Part shown: in pieces, positions 40,405 to 54,900 of the stretch | Layout of the letters: each line of letters opens with the position of its first letter | Numbering within the stretch: the first letter of the stretch is position 1 | NCBI GenBank assembly: GCA_946800325.1 | Contig: OX326957.1 | Coordinates: 1,860,001 to 1,924,000, forward strand | Length of the DNA stretch: 64,000 bases | From: Luzula sylvatica | Taxonomy: Eukaryota > Streptophyta > Magnoliopsida > Poales > Juncaceae | Direction of reading: 5' to 3' | Made by a program: the position numbers and the translations under genes | The notes under the pieces: generated by a model | Database searches by the model: none | The model's input: the letters and a program-made list of their open reading frames with translations, nothing else | Told to the model about the DNA's origin: nothing

Positions 40405-41200
40405 GCAAAAAGTTAAAAAATGAAGTCTAACACCTTCAAAAATATCAATTATCATTTTTTTCTCAAAAAGACCAAAATAGTTCTCTAAAATGAGCAAAAT
40501 ACTTCATTTTTCATGTTTATCTCAAAAAACTCCGGAATTGAAGACTAACACATACAAATTTCTATTTTTCCAATTTTTTGCATAAAATCAAAAACTGAAG
40601 TCTAACACCTTCAAAAATATCAATTATCATTTTTTCTAAAAAAGACAAAAATAGTTCTCTAAAATGAGCAAAATACTTCATTATTCATGTTTTTCTAAAA
40701 AAATTTCGTGATTGAAGACTAACACATACAAATTTCTATTTTCCCAATTTTTTGCAAAAAATCAAAAACTGAAGTCTAACGCCTTCAAAAATATCAATTA
40801 TCATTTTTTCTAAAAAAGACCAAAATAGTTCTCTAAAATGAGCAAAATACTTCTTTTTTCATGTTTTTCTCGAAAAACTCCGTGATTGAAGACTAACACA
40901 TACAAATTTCTATTTTTCCTATTTTTTGCATAAAATCAAAAACTGAAGTCTAACTCCTTCAAAAATATCAATTATCATTTTTTCTAAAAGAGTCCAAAAT
41001 AGTTCTCTAAAATGAGCAAAATACTTCATTTTTCATGTTTTTCTCAAAAAACTTCGTGATTGAAGACTAACACATACAAATTTCTATTTTTCCTATTTTT
41101 TGCAAAAAATCAAAAAATGAAGTCTAACACCTTCAAAAATATCAATTATCATTTTTTCTAACAAAGACAAAAATAGTTCTCTGAAATGAGCAAAATAGTT
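40405..41200 (+). repeat. Linker zone and first half of an 870-bp duplication
   Basis: Monomers C, D, E, F and part of G in ordinary order join the 4,007-bp duplication to the 31-monomer HOR. Marks such as ttcttttttcatg (40851 and 41721) and aaaatagttcattattc (41193 and 42063) recur with an exact 870-bp (5-monomer) offset, so this zone and the start of the next unit are duplicates. Confidence 0.75.
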
Positions 41201-44200
41201 CATTATTCATGTTTTTCTCAAAAAATTCCGTGATTGAAGACTAACACATACAAATTTCTATTTTCCCAATTTTTTGCAAAAAATAAAAAACTTAAGTGTA
41301 ACACCTTCAAAAATATCAATTATCATTTTTTCTAAAAGAGTCCAAAATAGTTCTCTAAAATGAGCAAAATACTTCATTTTTCATGTTTTTCTCAAAAAAC
41401 TCCGGAATTGAAGACTAACACATACAAATTTCTATTTTTCCAATTTTTTGCATAAAATCAAAAACTGAAGTCTAACACCTTCAAAAATATCAATTATCAT
41501 TTTTTCTAAAAAAGACAAAAATAGTTCTCTAAAATGAGCAAAATACTTCATTATTCATGTTTTTCTAAAAAAATTTCGTGATTGAAGACTAACACATACA
41601 AATTTCTATTTTCCCAATTTTTTGCAAAAAATCAAAAACTGAAGTCTAACGCCTTCAAAAATATCAATTATCATTATTTCTAAAAAAGACCAAAATAGTT
41701 CTCTAAAATGAGCAAAATACTTCTTTTTTCATGTTTTTCTCGAAAAACTCCGTGATTGAAGACTAACACATACAAATTTCTATTTTTCCTATTTTTTGCA
41801 TAAAATCAAAAACTGAAGTCTAACACCTTCAAAAATATCAATTATCATTTTTTCTAAAAGAGTCCAAAATAGTTCTCTAAAATGAGCAAAATACTTCATT
41901 TTTCATGTTTTTCTCAAAAAACTTCGTGATTGAAGACTAACACATACAAATTTCTATTTTTCCTATTTTTTGCAAAAAATCAAAAAATGAAGTCTAACAC
42001 CTTCAAAAATATCAATTATCATTTTTTCTAACAAAGACAAAAATAGTTCTCTGAAATGAGCAAAATAGTTCATTATTCATGTTTTTCTCAAAAAATTCCG
42101 TGATTGAAGACTAACACATACAAATTTCTATTTTCCCAATTTTTTGCAAAAAATAAAAAACTTAAGTGTAACACCTTCAAAAATATCAATTATCATTTTT
42201 TCTAAAAGAGTCCAAAATAGTTCTCTAAAATGAGCAAAATACTTCATTTTTCATGTTTTTCTCAAAAAACTCCGGAATTGAAGACTAACACATACAAATT
42301 TCTATTTTTCCAATTTTTTGCATAAAATCAAAAACTGAAGTCTAACACCTTCAAAAATATCAATTATCATTTTTTCTAAAAAAGACAAAAATAGTTCTCT
42401 AAAATGAGCAAAATACTTCATTATTCATGTTTTTCTAAAAAAATTTCGTGATTGAAGACTAACACATACAAATTTCTATTTTCCCAATTTTTTGCAAAAA
42501 ATCAAAAACTGAAGTCTAACGCCTTCAAAAATATCAATTATCATTTTTTCTAAAAAAGACCAAAATAGTTCTCTAAAATGAAAAAATACTTCATTTTTCA
42601 TGTTTTTCTCGAAAAACTCCGTGATTGAAGACTAACACATACAAATTTCTATTTTTCCTATTTTTTGCAGAAAATCAAAAACTGAAGTCTAACACCTTCA
42701 AAAATATCAATTATCATTTTTTCTAAAAGAGTCCAAAATAGTTCTCTAAAATGAGCAAAATACTTCATTTTCCATGTTTTTCTCAAAAAACGTCGTGATT
42801 GAAGACTAACACATACAAATTTTTATTTTTCCTATTTTTTGCAAAAAATCAAAAAATGAAGTCTAACACCTTCAAAAATATCAATTATCATTTTTTCTAA
42901 CAAAGACAAAAATAGTTCTCTGAAATGAGCAAAATACTTCATTATTCATGTTTTTCTCAAAAAATTCCGTGATTGAAGACTAACACATACAAATTTCTAT
43001 TTTCCCAATTTTTTGCAAAAAATAAAAAACTTAAGTGTAACACCTTCAAAAATATCAATTATCATTTTTTCTAAAAAAGACAAAAATAGTTCTCTGAAAT
43101 GAGCAAAATACTTCATTTTTCATGTTTTTCTCAAAAAACTCCGGGATTGAAGACTAACACATACAAATTTCAATTTTTCCAATTTTTTGCGAAAAATCAA
43201 AAACTGAAGTCTAACACCTTCAAAAATATCAATTATCATTTTTTCTAAAAAAGACCTAAATATTTCTCTAAAACGAGCAAAATACTTCATTTTTCATGTT
43301 TTTCTCAAAAAATTCCGTGATTGAAGACTAACACATACAAATTTCTATTTTTCCAATTTTTTGCAAAAAATCAAAAACCGAAGTCTAACACCTTCAAAAA
43401 TATCAATTATCATTTTTTCTCAAAGAGTCCAAAATAGTACTCTAAAATGAGCAAAATACTTAATTTTTCATGTTTTTCTCAAAAAACTTCGTGATTGTAG
43501 ACTAACACATACAAATTTCTATTTTTCCAAATTTTTGCAAAAAATCAAAAAATGAAGTCTAACACCTTAAAAAATATCAATTATCATTTTTTCTAAAAAA
43601 GACCAAAATAGTTCTCTAAAATGAGCAAAATACTTCATTTTTCATGTTTATCTCAAAAAACTCCGACATTGAAGACTAACACATACAAATTTTTATTTTT
43701 CCAATTTTTTGCATAAAATCAAAAACTGAAGTCTAACACCTTCAAAAATATCACTTATCATTTTTTCTAAAAAAGACAAAAATAGTTCTCTAAAATGAGC
43801 AAAATACTTCATTATTCATGTTTTTCTCAAAAAATTCCGTGATTGAAGACTAACACATACAAATTTCTATTTTCCCAATTTTTTGCAAAAAATAAAAAAC
43901 TGAAGTCTAACACCTTCAAAAATATCAATTATCATTTTTTCGAAAAAAGACCAAAATAGTTCTCTAAAATGAGCAAAATACTTCATTTTTCATGTTTTTC
44001 TCAAAAAACTCCGGGATTGAAGACTAACACATACAAATTTCTATTTTTCCTATTTTTTGCATAAAATCAAAAACTGAAGTCTAACACCTTCAAAAATATC
44101 ACTTATCATTTTTTCTAAAAAAGGCAAAAATAGTTCTCTGAAATGAGCAAAATACTTCATTTTTCATGTTTTTCTCAAAAAAATCCGTGATTGAAGACTA

Positions 44201-46593
44201 ACACATACAAATTTCTATTTTCCCAATTTTTTGCAAAAAATAAAAAACTTAAGTCTAACACCTTCAAAAATATCAATTATCATTTTTTCGAAAAAAGACC
44301 AAAATAGTTCTCTAAAATGAGCAAAATACTTCATTATTCATGTTTTTCTAAAAAAATTTCGTGATTGAAGACTAACACATACAAATTTCTATTTTCCCAA
44401 TTTTTTGCAAAAAATCAAAAACTGAAGTCTAACGCTTTCAAAAATATCAATTATCATTTTTTCTAAAAAAGACCAAAATAGTTCTCTAAAATGAGCAAAA
44501 TACTTCATTTTTCATGTTTTTCTCGAAAAACTCCGTGATTGAAGACTAACACATACAAATTTCTATTTTTCCTATTTTTTGCAGAAAATCAAAAATTGAA
44601 GTCTAACACCTTCAAAAATATCAATTATCATTTTTTCTAAAAGAGTCCAAAATAGTTCTCTAAAATGAGCAAAATACTTCATTTTTCATGTTTTTCTCAA
44701 AAAACTTCGTTATTGAAGACTAACACATACAAATTTTTATTTTTCCAATTTTTTGCAAAAAATCAAAAAATGAAGTCTAACACCTTCAAAAATATCAATT
44801 ATCATTTTTTCTAACAAAGACAAAAATAGTTCTCTGAAATGAGCAAAATACTTCATTATTCATGTTTTTCTCAAAAAATTCCGTGATTGAAGACTAACAC
44901 ATACAAATTTCTATTTTCCCAATTTTTTGCAAAAAATAAAAAACTTAAGTGTAACACCTTCAAAAATATCAATTATCATTTTTTCTAAAAAAGACAAAAA
45001 TAGTTCTCTGAAATGAGCAAAATACTTCATTTTTCATGTTTTTCTCAAAAAACTCCGGGATTGAAGACTAACACATACAAATTTCATTTTTTCCAATTTT
45101 TTGCGAAAAATCAAAAACTGAAGTCTAACACCTTCAAAAATATCAATTATCATTTTTTCTAAAAAAGACCTAAATAGTTCTCTAAAACGAGCAAAATATT
45201 TCATTTTTCATGTTTTTCTCAAAAAATTCCGTGATTGAAGACTAACACATACAAATTTCTATTTTTCCAATTTTTTGCAAAAAATCAAAAACCGAAGTCT
45301 AACACCTTCAAAAATATCAATTATCATTTTTTCTCAAAGAGTCCAAAATAGTACTCTAAAATGAGCAAAATACTTAATTTTTCATGTTTTTCTCAAAAAA
45401 CTTCGTGATTGAAGACTAACACATACAAATTTCTATTTTTCCAAATTTTTGCAAAAAATCAAAAAATGAAGTCTGACACCTTAAAAAATATCAATTATCA
45501 TTTTTTCTAAAAAAGACCAAAATAGTTCTCTAAAATGAGCAAAATACTTCATTTTTCATGTTTATCTCAAAAAACTCCGAGATTGAAGACTAACACATAC
45601 AAATTTTTATTTTTCCAATTTTTTGCATAAAATAAAAAACTGAAGTCTAACACCTTCAAAAATATCAATTATCATTTTTTCTAAAAAAGACAAAAATAGT
45701 TCTCTAAAATGAGCAAAATACTTCATTTTTCATGATTTTCTCAAAAAATTCCGGGATTTAAGACTAACACATACAAATTTCTATTTTTCCAATTTTTTGC
45801 AAAAAATAAAAAACTGAAGTCTAACACCTTCAAAAATATCAATTATCATTTTTTCTAAAAAAGACAAAAATAGTTCTCTAAAATGAGCAAAATACTTCAT
45901 TTTTCATGATTTTCTCAAAAAATTCCGGGATTTAAGACTAACACATACAAATTTCTATTTTTCCAATTATTTGCAAAAAATCAAAAACTGAAGTCTAACA
46001 CCTTCAAAAATATCAATTATCATTTTTTCGAAAAAAGACCAAAATAGTTCTCTAAAATGAGCAAAATACTTCATTTTTCATGTTTTTCTCAAAAAACTCC
46101 GGGATTGAAGACTAACACATACAAATTTCTATTTTTCCTTTTTTTTGCATAAAATAAAAAACTGAAGTCTAACACCTTCAAAAATATCAATTATCATTTT
46201 TTCTAAAAAAGACAAAAATAGTTCTCTAAAATGAGCAAAATACTTCATTTTTCATGATTTTCTCAAAAAATTCCGGGATTTAAGACTAACACATACAAAT
46301 TTCTATTTTTCCAATTTTTTGCAAAAAATCAAAAACTGAAGTCTAACACCTTCAAAAATATCAATTATCATTTTTTCTAAAAAAGACCAAAATAGTTCTC
46401 TAAAATGAGCAAAATACTTCATTTTTCATGTTTATCTCAAAAAACTCCGGAATTGAAGACTAACACATACAAATTTTTATTTTTCCAATTTTTTGCATAA
46501 AATCAAAAACTGAAGTCTAACACCTTCCAAAATATCAATTATCATTTTTTCTAAAAAAGACAAAAATAGTTCTCTAAAATGAGCAAAATACTT
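41201..46593 (+). repeat. 31-monomer HOR, copy 1 (5,393 bp)
   Basis: The largest repeat unit in the window. The offset to copy 2 is 5,393-5,394 bp, that is 31 x 174. Rare marks recur at this offset: cgtcgtgattg at 42791, 48185 and 53579; caaaaaccgaag; ccgacattg; taacgctttc; gcagaaaatcaaaaattg; cgttattgaag; catgattttctc. This copy is one base short because of aaaatgaaaaaatac near 42,580, where the others have aaaatgaacaaaatac. Inside the unit an 11-monomer (1,914-bp) offset is also seen (gcagaaaatc at 42667 and 44581; caaaaaccg at 43372 and 45286), so the 31-mer grew from smaller duplications. Confidence 0.9.
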
Positions 46594-49500
46594 CATTATT
46601 CATGTTTTTCTCAAAAAATTCCGTGATTCAAGACTAACACATACAAATTTCTATTTTCCCAATTTTTTGCAAAAAATAAAAAACTTAAGTGTAACACCTT
46701 CAAAAATATCAATTATCATTTTTTCTAAAAGAGTCCAAAATAGTTCTCTAAAATGAGCAAAATACTTCATTTTTCATGTTTTTCTCAAAAAACTCCGGAA
46801 TTGAAGACTAACACATACAAATTTCTATTTTTCCAATTTTTTGCATAAAATCAAAAACTGAAGTCTAACACCTTCAAAAATATCAATTATCATTTTTTCT
46901 AAAAAAGACAAAAATAGTTCTCTAAAATGAGCAAAATACTTCATTATTCATGTTTTTCTAAAAAAAATTCGTGATTGAAGACTAACACATACAAATTTCT
47001 ATTTTCCCAATTTTTTGCAAAAAATCAAAAACTGAAGTCTAACGCCTTCAAAAATATCAATTATCATTATTTCTAAAAAAGACCAAAATAGTTCTCTAAA
47101 ATGAGCAAAATACTTCTTTTTTCATGTTTTTCTCGAAAAACTCCGTGATTGAAGACTAACACATACAAATTTCTATTTTTCCTATTTTTTGCATAAAATC
47201 AAAAACTGAAGTCTAACACCTTCAAAAATATCAATTATCATTTTTTCTAAAAGAGTCCAAAATAGTTCTCTAAAATGAGCAAAATACTTCATTTTTCATG
47301 TTTTTCTCAAAAAACTTCGTGATTGAAGACTAACACATACAAATTTCTATTTTTCCTATTTTTTGCAAAAAATCAAAAAATGAAGTCTAACACCTTCAAA
47401 AATATCAATTATCATTTTTTCTAACAAATACAAAAATAGTTCTCTGAAATGAGCAAAATAGTTCATTATTCATGTTTTTCTCAAAAAATTCCGTGATTGA
47501 AGACTAACACATACAAATTTCTATTTTCCCAATTTTTTGCAAAAAATAAAAAACTTAAGTGTAACACCTTCAAAAATATCAATTATCATTTTTTCTAAAA
47601 GAGTCCAAAATAGTTCTCTAAAATGAGCAAAATACTTCATTTTTCATGTTTTTCTCAAAAAACTCCGGAATTGAAGACTAACACATACAAATTTCTATTT
47701 TTCCAATTTTTTGCATAAAATCAAAAACTGAAGTCTAACACCTTCAAAAATATCAATTATCATTTTTTCTAAAAAAGACAAAAATAGTTCTCTAAAATGA
47801 GCAAAATACTTCATTATTCATGTTTTTCTAAAAAAATTTCGTGATTGAAGACTAACACATACAAATTTCTATTTTCCCAATTTTTTGCAAAAAATCAAAA
47901 ACTGAAGTCTAACGCCTTCAAAAATATCAATTATCATTTTTTCTAAAAAAGACCAAAATAGTTCTCTAAAATGAACAAAATACTTCATTTTTCATGTTTT
48001 TCTCGAAAAACTCCGTGATTGAAGACTAACACATACAAATTTCTATTTTTCCTATTTTTTGCAGAAAATCAAAAACTGAAGTCTAACACCTTCAAAAATA
48101 TCAATTATCATTTTTTCTAAAAGAGTCCAAAATAGTTCTCTAAAATGAGCAAAATACTTCATTTTCCATGTTTTTCTCAAAAAACGTCGTGATTGAAGAC
48201 TAACACATACAAATTTTCATTTTTCCTATTTTTTGCAAAAAATCAAAAAATGAAGTCTAACACCTTCAAAAATATCAATTATCATTTTTTCTAACAAAGA
48301 CAAAAATAGTTCTCTGAAATGAGCAAAATACTTCATTATTCATGTTTTTCTCAAAAAATTCCGTGATTGAAGACTAACACATACAAATTTCTATTTTCCC
48401 AATTTTTTGCAAAAAATAAAAAACTTAAGTGTAACACCTTCAAAAATATCAATTATCATTTTTTCTAAAAAAGACAAAAATAGTTCTCTGAAATGAGCAA
48501 AATACTTCATTTTTCATGTTTTTCTCAAAAAACTCCGGGATTGAAGACTAACACATACAAATTTCAATTTTTCCAATTTTTTGCGAAAAATCAAAAACTG
48601 AAGTCTAACACCTTCAAAAATATCAATTATCATTTTTTCTAAAAAAGACCTAAATATTTCTCTAAAACGAGCAAAATACTTCATTTTTCATGTTTTTCTC
48701 AAAAAATTCCGTGATTGAAGACTAACACATACAAATTTCTATTTTTCCAATTTTTTGCAAAAAATCAAAAACCGAAGTCTAACACCTTCAAAAATATCAA
48801 TTATCATTTTTTCTCAAAGAGTCCAAAATAGTACTCTAAAATGAGCAAAATACTTAATTTTTCATGTTTTTCTCAAAAAACTTCGTGATTGTAGACTAAC
48901 ACATACAAATTTCTATTTTTCCTAATTTTTGTAAAAAATCAAAAACTGAAGTCTAACACCTTAAAAAATATCAATTATCATTTTTTCTAAAAAAGACCAA
49001 AATAGTTCTCTAAAATGAGCAAAATACTTCATTTTTCATGTTTATCTCAAAAAACTCCGACATTGAAGACTAACACATACAAATTTTTATTTTTCCAATT
49101 TTTTGCATAAAATCAAAAACTGAAGTCTAACACCTTCAAAAATATCACTTATCATTTTTTCTAAAAAAGACAAAAATAGTTCTCTAAAATGAGCAAAATA
49201 CTTCATTATTCATGTTTTTCTCAAAAAATTCCGTGATTGAAGACTAACACATACAAATTTCTATTTTCCCAATTTTTTGCAAAAAATAAAAAACTGAAGT
49301 CTAACACCTTCAAAAATATCAATTATCATTTTTTCGAAAAAAGACCAAAATAGTTCTCTAAAATGAGCAAAATACTTCATTTTTCATGTTTTTCTCAAAA
49401 AACTCCGGGATTGAAGACTAACACATACAAATTTCTATTTTTCCTATTTTTTGCATAAAATCAAAAACTGAAGTCTAACACCTTCAAAAATATCACTTAT

Positions 49501-51987
49501 CATTTTTTCTAAAAAAGGCAAAAATAGTTCTCTGAAATGAGCAAAATACTTCATTTTTCATGTTTTTCTCAAAAAATTCCGTGATTGAAGACTAACACAT
49601 ACAAATTTCTATTTTCCCAATTTTTTGCAAAAAATAAAAAACTTAAGTCTAACACCTTCAAAAATATCAATTATCATTTTTTCGAAAAAAGAGCAAAATA
49701 GTTCTCTAAAATGAGCAAAATACTTCATTATTCATGTTTTTCTAAAAAAATTTCGTGATTGAAGACTAACACATACAAATTTCTATTTTCCCAATTTTTT
49801 GCAAAAAATCAAAAACTGAAGTCTAACGCTTTCAAAAATATCAATTATCATTTTTTCTAAAAAAGACCAAAATAGTTCTCTAAAATGAGCAAAATACTTC
49901 ATTTTTCATGTTTTTCTCGAAAAACTCCGTGATTGAAGACTAACACATACAAATTTCTATTTTTCCTATTTTTTGCAGAAAATCAAAAATTGAAGTCTAA
50001 CACCTTCAAAAATATCAATTATCATTTTTTCTAAAAGGGTCCAAAATAGTTCTCTAAAATGAGCAAAATACTTCATTTTTCATGTTTTTCTCAAAAAACT
50101 TCGTTATTGAAGACTAACACATACAAATTTTTATTTTTCCAATTTTTTGCAAAAAATCAAAAAATGAAGTCTAACACCTTCAAAAATATCAATTATCATT
50201 TTTTCTAACAAAGACAAAAATAGTTCTCTGAAATGAGCAAAATACTTCATTATTCATGTTTTTCTCAAAAAATTCCGTGATTGAAGACTAACACATACAA
50301 ATTTCTATTTTCCCAATTTTTTGCAAAAAATAAAAAACTTAAGTGTAACACCTTCAAAAATATCAATTATCATTTTTTCTAAAAAAGACAAAAATAGTTC
50401 TCTGAAATGAGCAAAATACTTCATTTTTCATGTTTTTCTCAAAAAACTCCGGGATTGAAGACTAACACATACAAATTTCATTTTTTCCAATTTTTTGCGA
50501 AAAATCAAAAACTGAAGTCTAACACCTTCAAAAATATCAATTATCATTTTTTCTAAAAAAGACCTAAATAGTTCTCTAAAACGAGCAAAATATTTCATTT
50601 TTCATGTTTTTCTCAAAAAATTCCGTGATTGAAGACTAACACATACAAATTTCTATTTTTCCAATTTTTTGAAAAAAATCAAAAACCGAAGTCTAACACC
50701 TTCAAAAATATCAATTATCATTTTTTCTCAAAGAGTCCAAAATAGTACTCTAAAATGAGCAAAATACTTAATTTTTCATGTTTTTCTCAAAAAACTTCGT
50801 GATTGAAGACTAACACATACAAATTTCTATTTTTCCAAATTTTTGCAAAAAATCAAAAAATGAAGTCTGACACCTTAAAAAATATCAATTATCATTTTTT
50901 CTAAAAAAGACCAAAATAGTTCTCTAAAATGAGCAAAATACTTCATTTTTCATGTTTATCTCAAAAAACTCCGAGATTGAAGACTAACACATACAAATTT
51001 TTATTTTTCCAATTTTTTGCATAAAATAAAAAACTGAAGTCTAACACCTTCAAAAATATCAATTATCATTTTTTCTAAAAAAGACAAAAATAGTTCTCTA
51101 AAATGAGCAAAATACTTCATTTTTCATGATTTTCTCAAAAAATTCCGGGATTTAAGACTAACACATACAAATTTATATTTTTCCAATTTTTTGCAAAAAA
51201 TAAAAAACTGAAGTCTAACACCTTCAAAAATATCAATTATCATTTTTTCTAAAAAAGACAAAAATAGTTCTCTAAAATGAGCAAAATACTTCATTTTTCA
51301 TGATTTTCTCAAAAAATTCCGGGATTTAAGACTAACACATACAAATTTCTATTTTTCCAATTATTTGCAAAAAATCAAAAACTGAAGTCTAACACCTTCA
51401 AAAATATCAATTATCATTTTTTCGAAAAAAGACCAAAATAGTTCTCTAAAATGAGCAAAATACTTCATTTTTCATGTTTTTCTCAAAAAACTCCGGGATT
51501 GAAGACTAACACATACAAATTTCTATTTTTCCTTTTTTTTGCATAAAATAAAAAACTGAAGTCTAACACCTTCAAAAATATCAATTATCATTTTTTCTAA
51601 AAAAGACAAAAATAGTTCTCTAAAATGAGCAAAATACTTCATTTTTCATGATTTTCTCAAAAAATTCCGGGATTTAAGACTAACACATACAAATTTCTAT
51701 TTTTCCAATTTTTTGCAAAAAATCAAAAACTGAAGTCTAACACCTTCAAAAATATCAATTATCATTTTTTCTAAAAAAGACCAAAATAGTTCTCTAAAAT
51801 GAGCAAAATACTTCATTTTTCATGTTTATCTCAAAAAACTCCGGAATTGAAGACTAACACATACAAATTTTTATTTTTCCAATTTTTTGCATAAAATCAA
51901 AAACTGAAGTCTAACACCTTCCAAAATATCAATTATCATTTTTTCTAAAAAAGACAAAAATAGTTCTCTAAAATGAGCAAAATACTT
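46594..51987 (+). repeat. 31-monomer HOR, copy 2 (5,394 bp)
   Basis: The middle copy, complete and near-identical to copies 1 and 3. Private changes include ttcaagactaac near 46,627, aaaagggtcc near 50,037, gaaaaaaatc near 50,672 and aaatttatattttt near 51,172. The accttccaaaat mark occurs at about 46523, 51917 and 57311, all 5,394 bp apart. It is the best reference for this HOR. Confidence 0.92.
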
Positions 51988-54900
51988 CATTATTCATGTT
52001 TTTCTCAAAAAATTCCGTGATTGAAGACTAACACATACAAATTTCTATTTTCCCAATTTTTTGCAAAAAATAAAAAACTTAAGTGTAACACCTTCAAAAA
52101 TATCAATTATCATTTTTTCTAAAAGAGTCCAAAATAGTTCTCTAAAATGAGCAAAATACTTCATTTTTCATGTTTTTCTCAAAAAACTCCGGAATTGAAG
52201 ACTAACACATACAAATTTCTATTTTTCCAATTTTTTGCATAAAATCAAAAACTGAAGTCTAACACCTTCAAAAATATCAATTATCATTTTTTCTAAAAAA
52301 GACAAAAATAGTTCTCTAAAATGAGCAAAATACTTCATTATTCATGTTTTTCTAAAAAAATTTCGTGATTGAAGACTAACACATACAAATTTCTATTTTC
52401 CCAATTTTTTGCAAAAAATCAAAAACTGAAGTCTAACGCCTTCAAAAATATCAATTATCATTATTTCTAAAAAAGACCAAAATAGTTCTCTAAAATGAGC
52501 AAAATACTTCTTTTTTCATGTTTTTCTCGAAAAACTCCGAGATTGAAGACTAACACATACAAATTTCTATTTTTCCTATTTTTTGCATAAAATCAAAAAC
52601 TGAAGTCTAACACCTTCAAAAATATCAATTATCATTTTTTCTAAAAGAGTCCAAAATAGTTCTCTAAAATGAGCAAAATACTTCATTTTTCATGTTTTTC
52701 TCAAAAAACTTCGTGATTGAAGACTAACACATACAAATTTCTATTTTTCCTATTTTTTGCAAAAAATCAAAAAATGAAGTCTAACACCTTCAAAAATATC
52801 AATTATCATTTTTTCTAACAAAGACAAAAATAGTTCTCTGAAATGAGCAAAATAGTTCATTATTCATGTTTTTCTCAAAAAATTCCGTGATTGAAGACTA
52901 ACACATACAAATTTCTATTTTCCCAATTTTTTGCAAAAAATAAAAAAATTAAGTGTAACACCTTCAAAAATATCAATTATCATTTTTTCTAAAAGAGTCC
53001 AAAATAGTTCTCTAAAATGAGCAAAATACTTCATTTTTCATGTTTTTCTCAAAAAACTCCGGAATTGAAGACTAACACATACAAATTTCTATTTTTCCAA
53101 TTTTTTGCATAAAATCAAAAACTGAAGTCTAACACCTTCAAAAATATCAATTATCATTTTTTCTAAAAAAGACAAAAATAGTTCTCTAAAATGAGCAAAA
53201 TACTTCATTATTCATGTTTTTCTAAAAAAATTTCGTGATTGAAGACTAACACATACAAATTTCTATTTTCCCAATTTTTTGCAAAAAATCAAAAACTGAA
53301 GTCTAACGCCTTCAAAAATATCAATTATCATTTTTTCTAAAAAAGACCAAAATAGTTCTCTAAAATGAACAAAATACTTCATTTTTCATGTTTTTCTCGA
53401 AAAACTCCGTGATTGAAGACTAACACATACAAATTTCTATTTTTCCTATTTTTTGCAGAAAATCAAAAACTGAAGTCTAACACCTTCAAAAATATCAATT
53501 ATCATTTTTTCTAAAAGAGTCCAAAATAGTTCTCTAAAATGAGCAAAATACTTCATTTTCCATGTTTTTCTCAAAAAACGTCGTGATTGAAGACTAACAC
53601 ATACAAATTTTTATTTTTCCTATTTTTTGCAAAAAATCAAAAAATGAAGTCTAACACCTTCAAAAATATCAATTATCATTTTTTCTAACAAAGACAAAAA
53701 TAGTTCTCTGAAATGAGCAAAATACTTCATTATTCATGTTTTTCTCAAAAAATTCCGTGATTGAAGACTAACACATACAAATTTCTATTTTCCCAATTTT
53801 TTGCAAAAAATAAAAAACTTAAGTGTAACACCTTCAAAAATATCAATTATCATTTTTTCTAAAAAAGACAAAAATAGTTCTCTGAAATGAGCAAAATACT
53901 TCATTTTTCATGTTTTTCTCAAAAAACTCCGGGATTGAAGACTAACACATACAAATTTCAATTTTTCCAATTTTTTGCGAAAAATCAAAAACTGAAGTCT
54001 AACACCTTCAAAAATATCAATTATCATTTTTTCTAAAAAAGACCTAAATATTTCTCTAAAACGAGCAAAATACTTCATTTTTCATGTTTTTCTCAAAAAA
54101 TTCCGTGATTGAAGACTAGCACATACAAATTTCTATTTTTCCAATTTTTTGCAAAAAATCAAAAACCGAAGTCTAACACCTTCAAAAATATCAATTATCA
54201 TTTTTTCTCAAAGAGTCCAAAATAGTACTCTAAAATGAGCAAAATACTTAATTTTTCATGTTTTTCTCAAAAAACTTCGTGATTGTAGACTAACACATAC
54301 AAATTTCTATTTTTCCAATTTTTTGCAAAAAATCAAAAAATGAAGTCTAACACCTTAAAAAATATCAATTATCATTTTTTCTAAAAAAGACCAAAATAGT
54401 TCTCTAAAATGAGCAAAATACTTCATTTTTCATGTTTATCTCAAAAAACTCCGACATTGAAGACTAACACATACAAATTTTTATTTTTCCAATTTTTTGC
54501 ATAAAATCAAAAACTGAAGTCTAACACCTTCAAAAATATCACTTATCATTTTTTCTAAAAAAGACAAAAATAGTTCTCTAAAATGAGCAAAATACTTCAT
54601 TATTCATGTTTTTCTCAAAAAATTCCGTGATTGAAGACTAACACATACAAATTTCTATTTTCCCAATTTTTTGCAAAAAATAAAAAACTGAAGTCTAACA
54701 CCTTCAAAAATATCAATTATCATTTTTTCGAAAAAAGACCAAAATAGTTCTCTAAAATGAGCAAAATACTTCATTTTTCATGTTTTTCTCAAAAAACTCC
54801 ATGATTGAAGACTAACACATACAAATTTCTATTTTTCCTATTTTTTGCATAAAATCAAAAACTGAAGTCTAACACCTTCAAAAATATCACTTATCATTTT

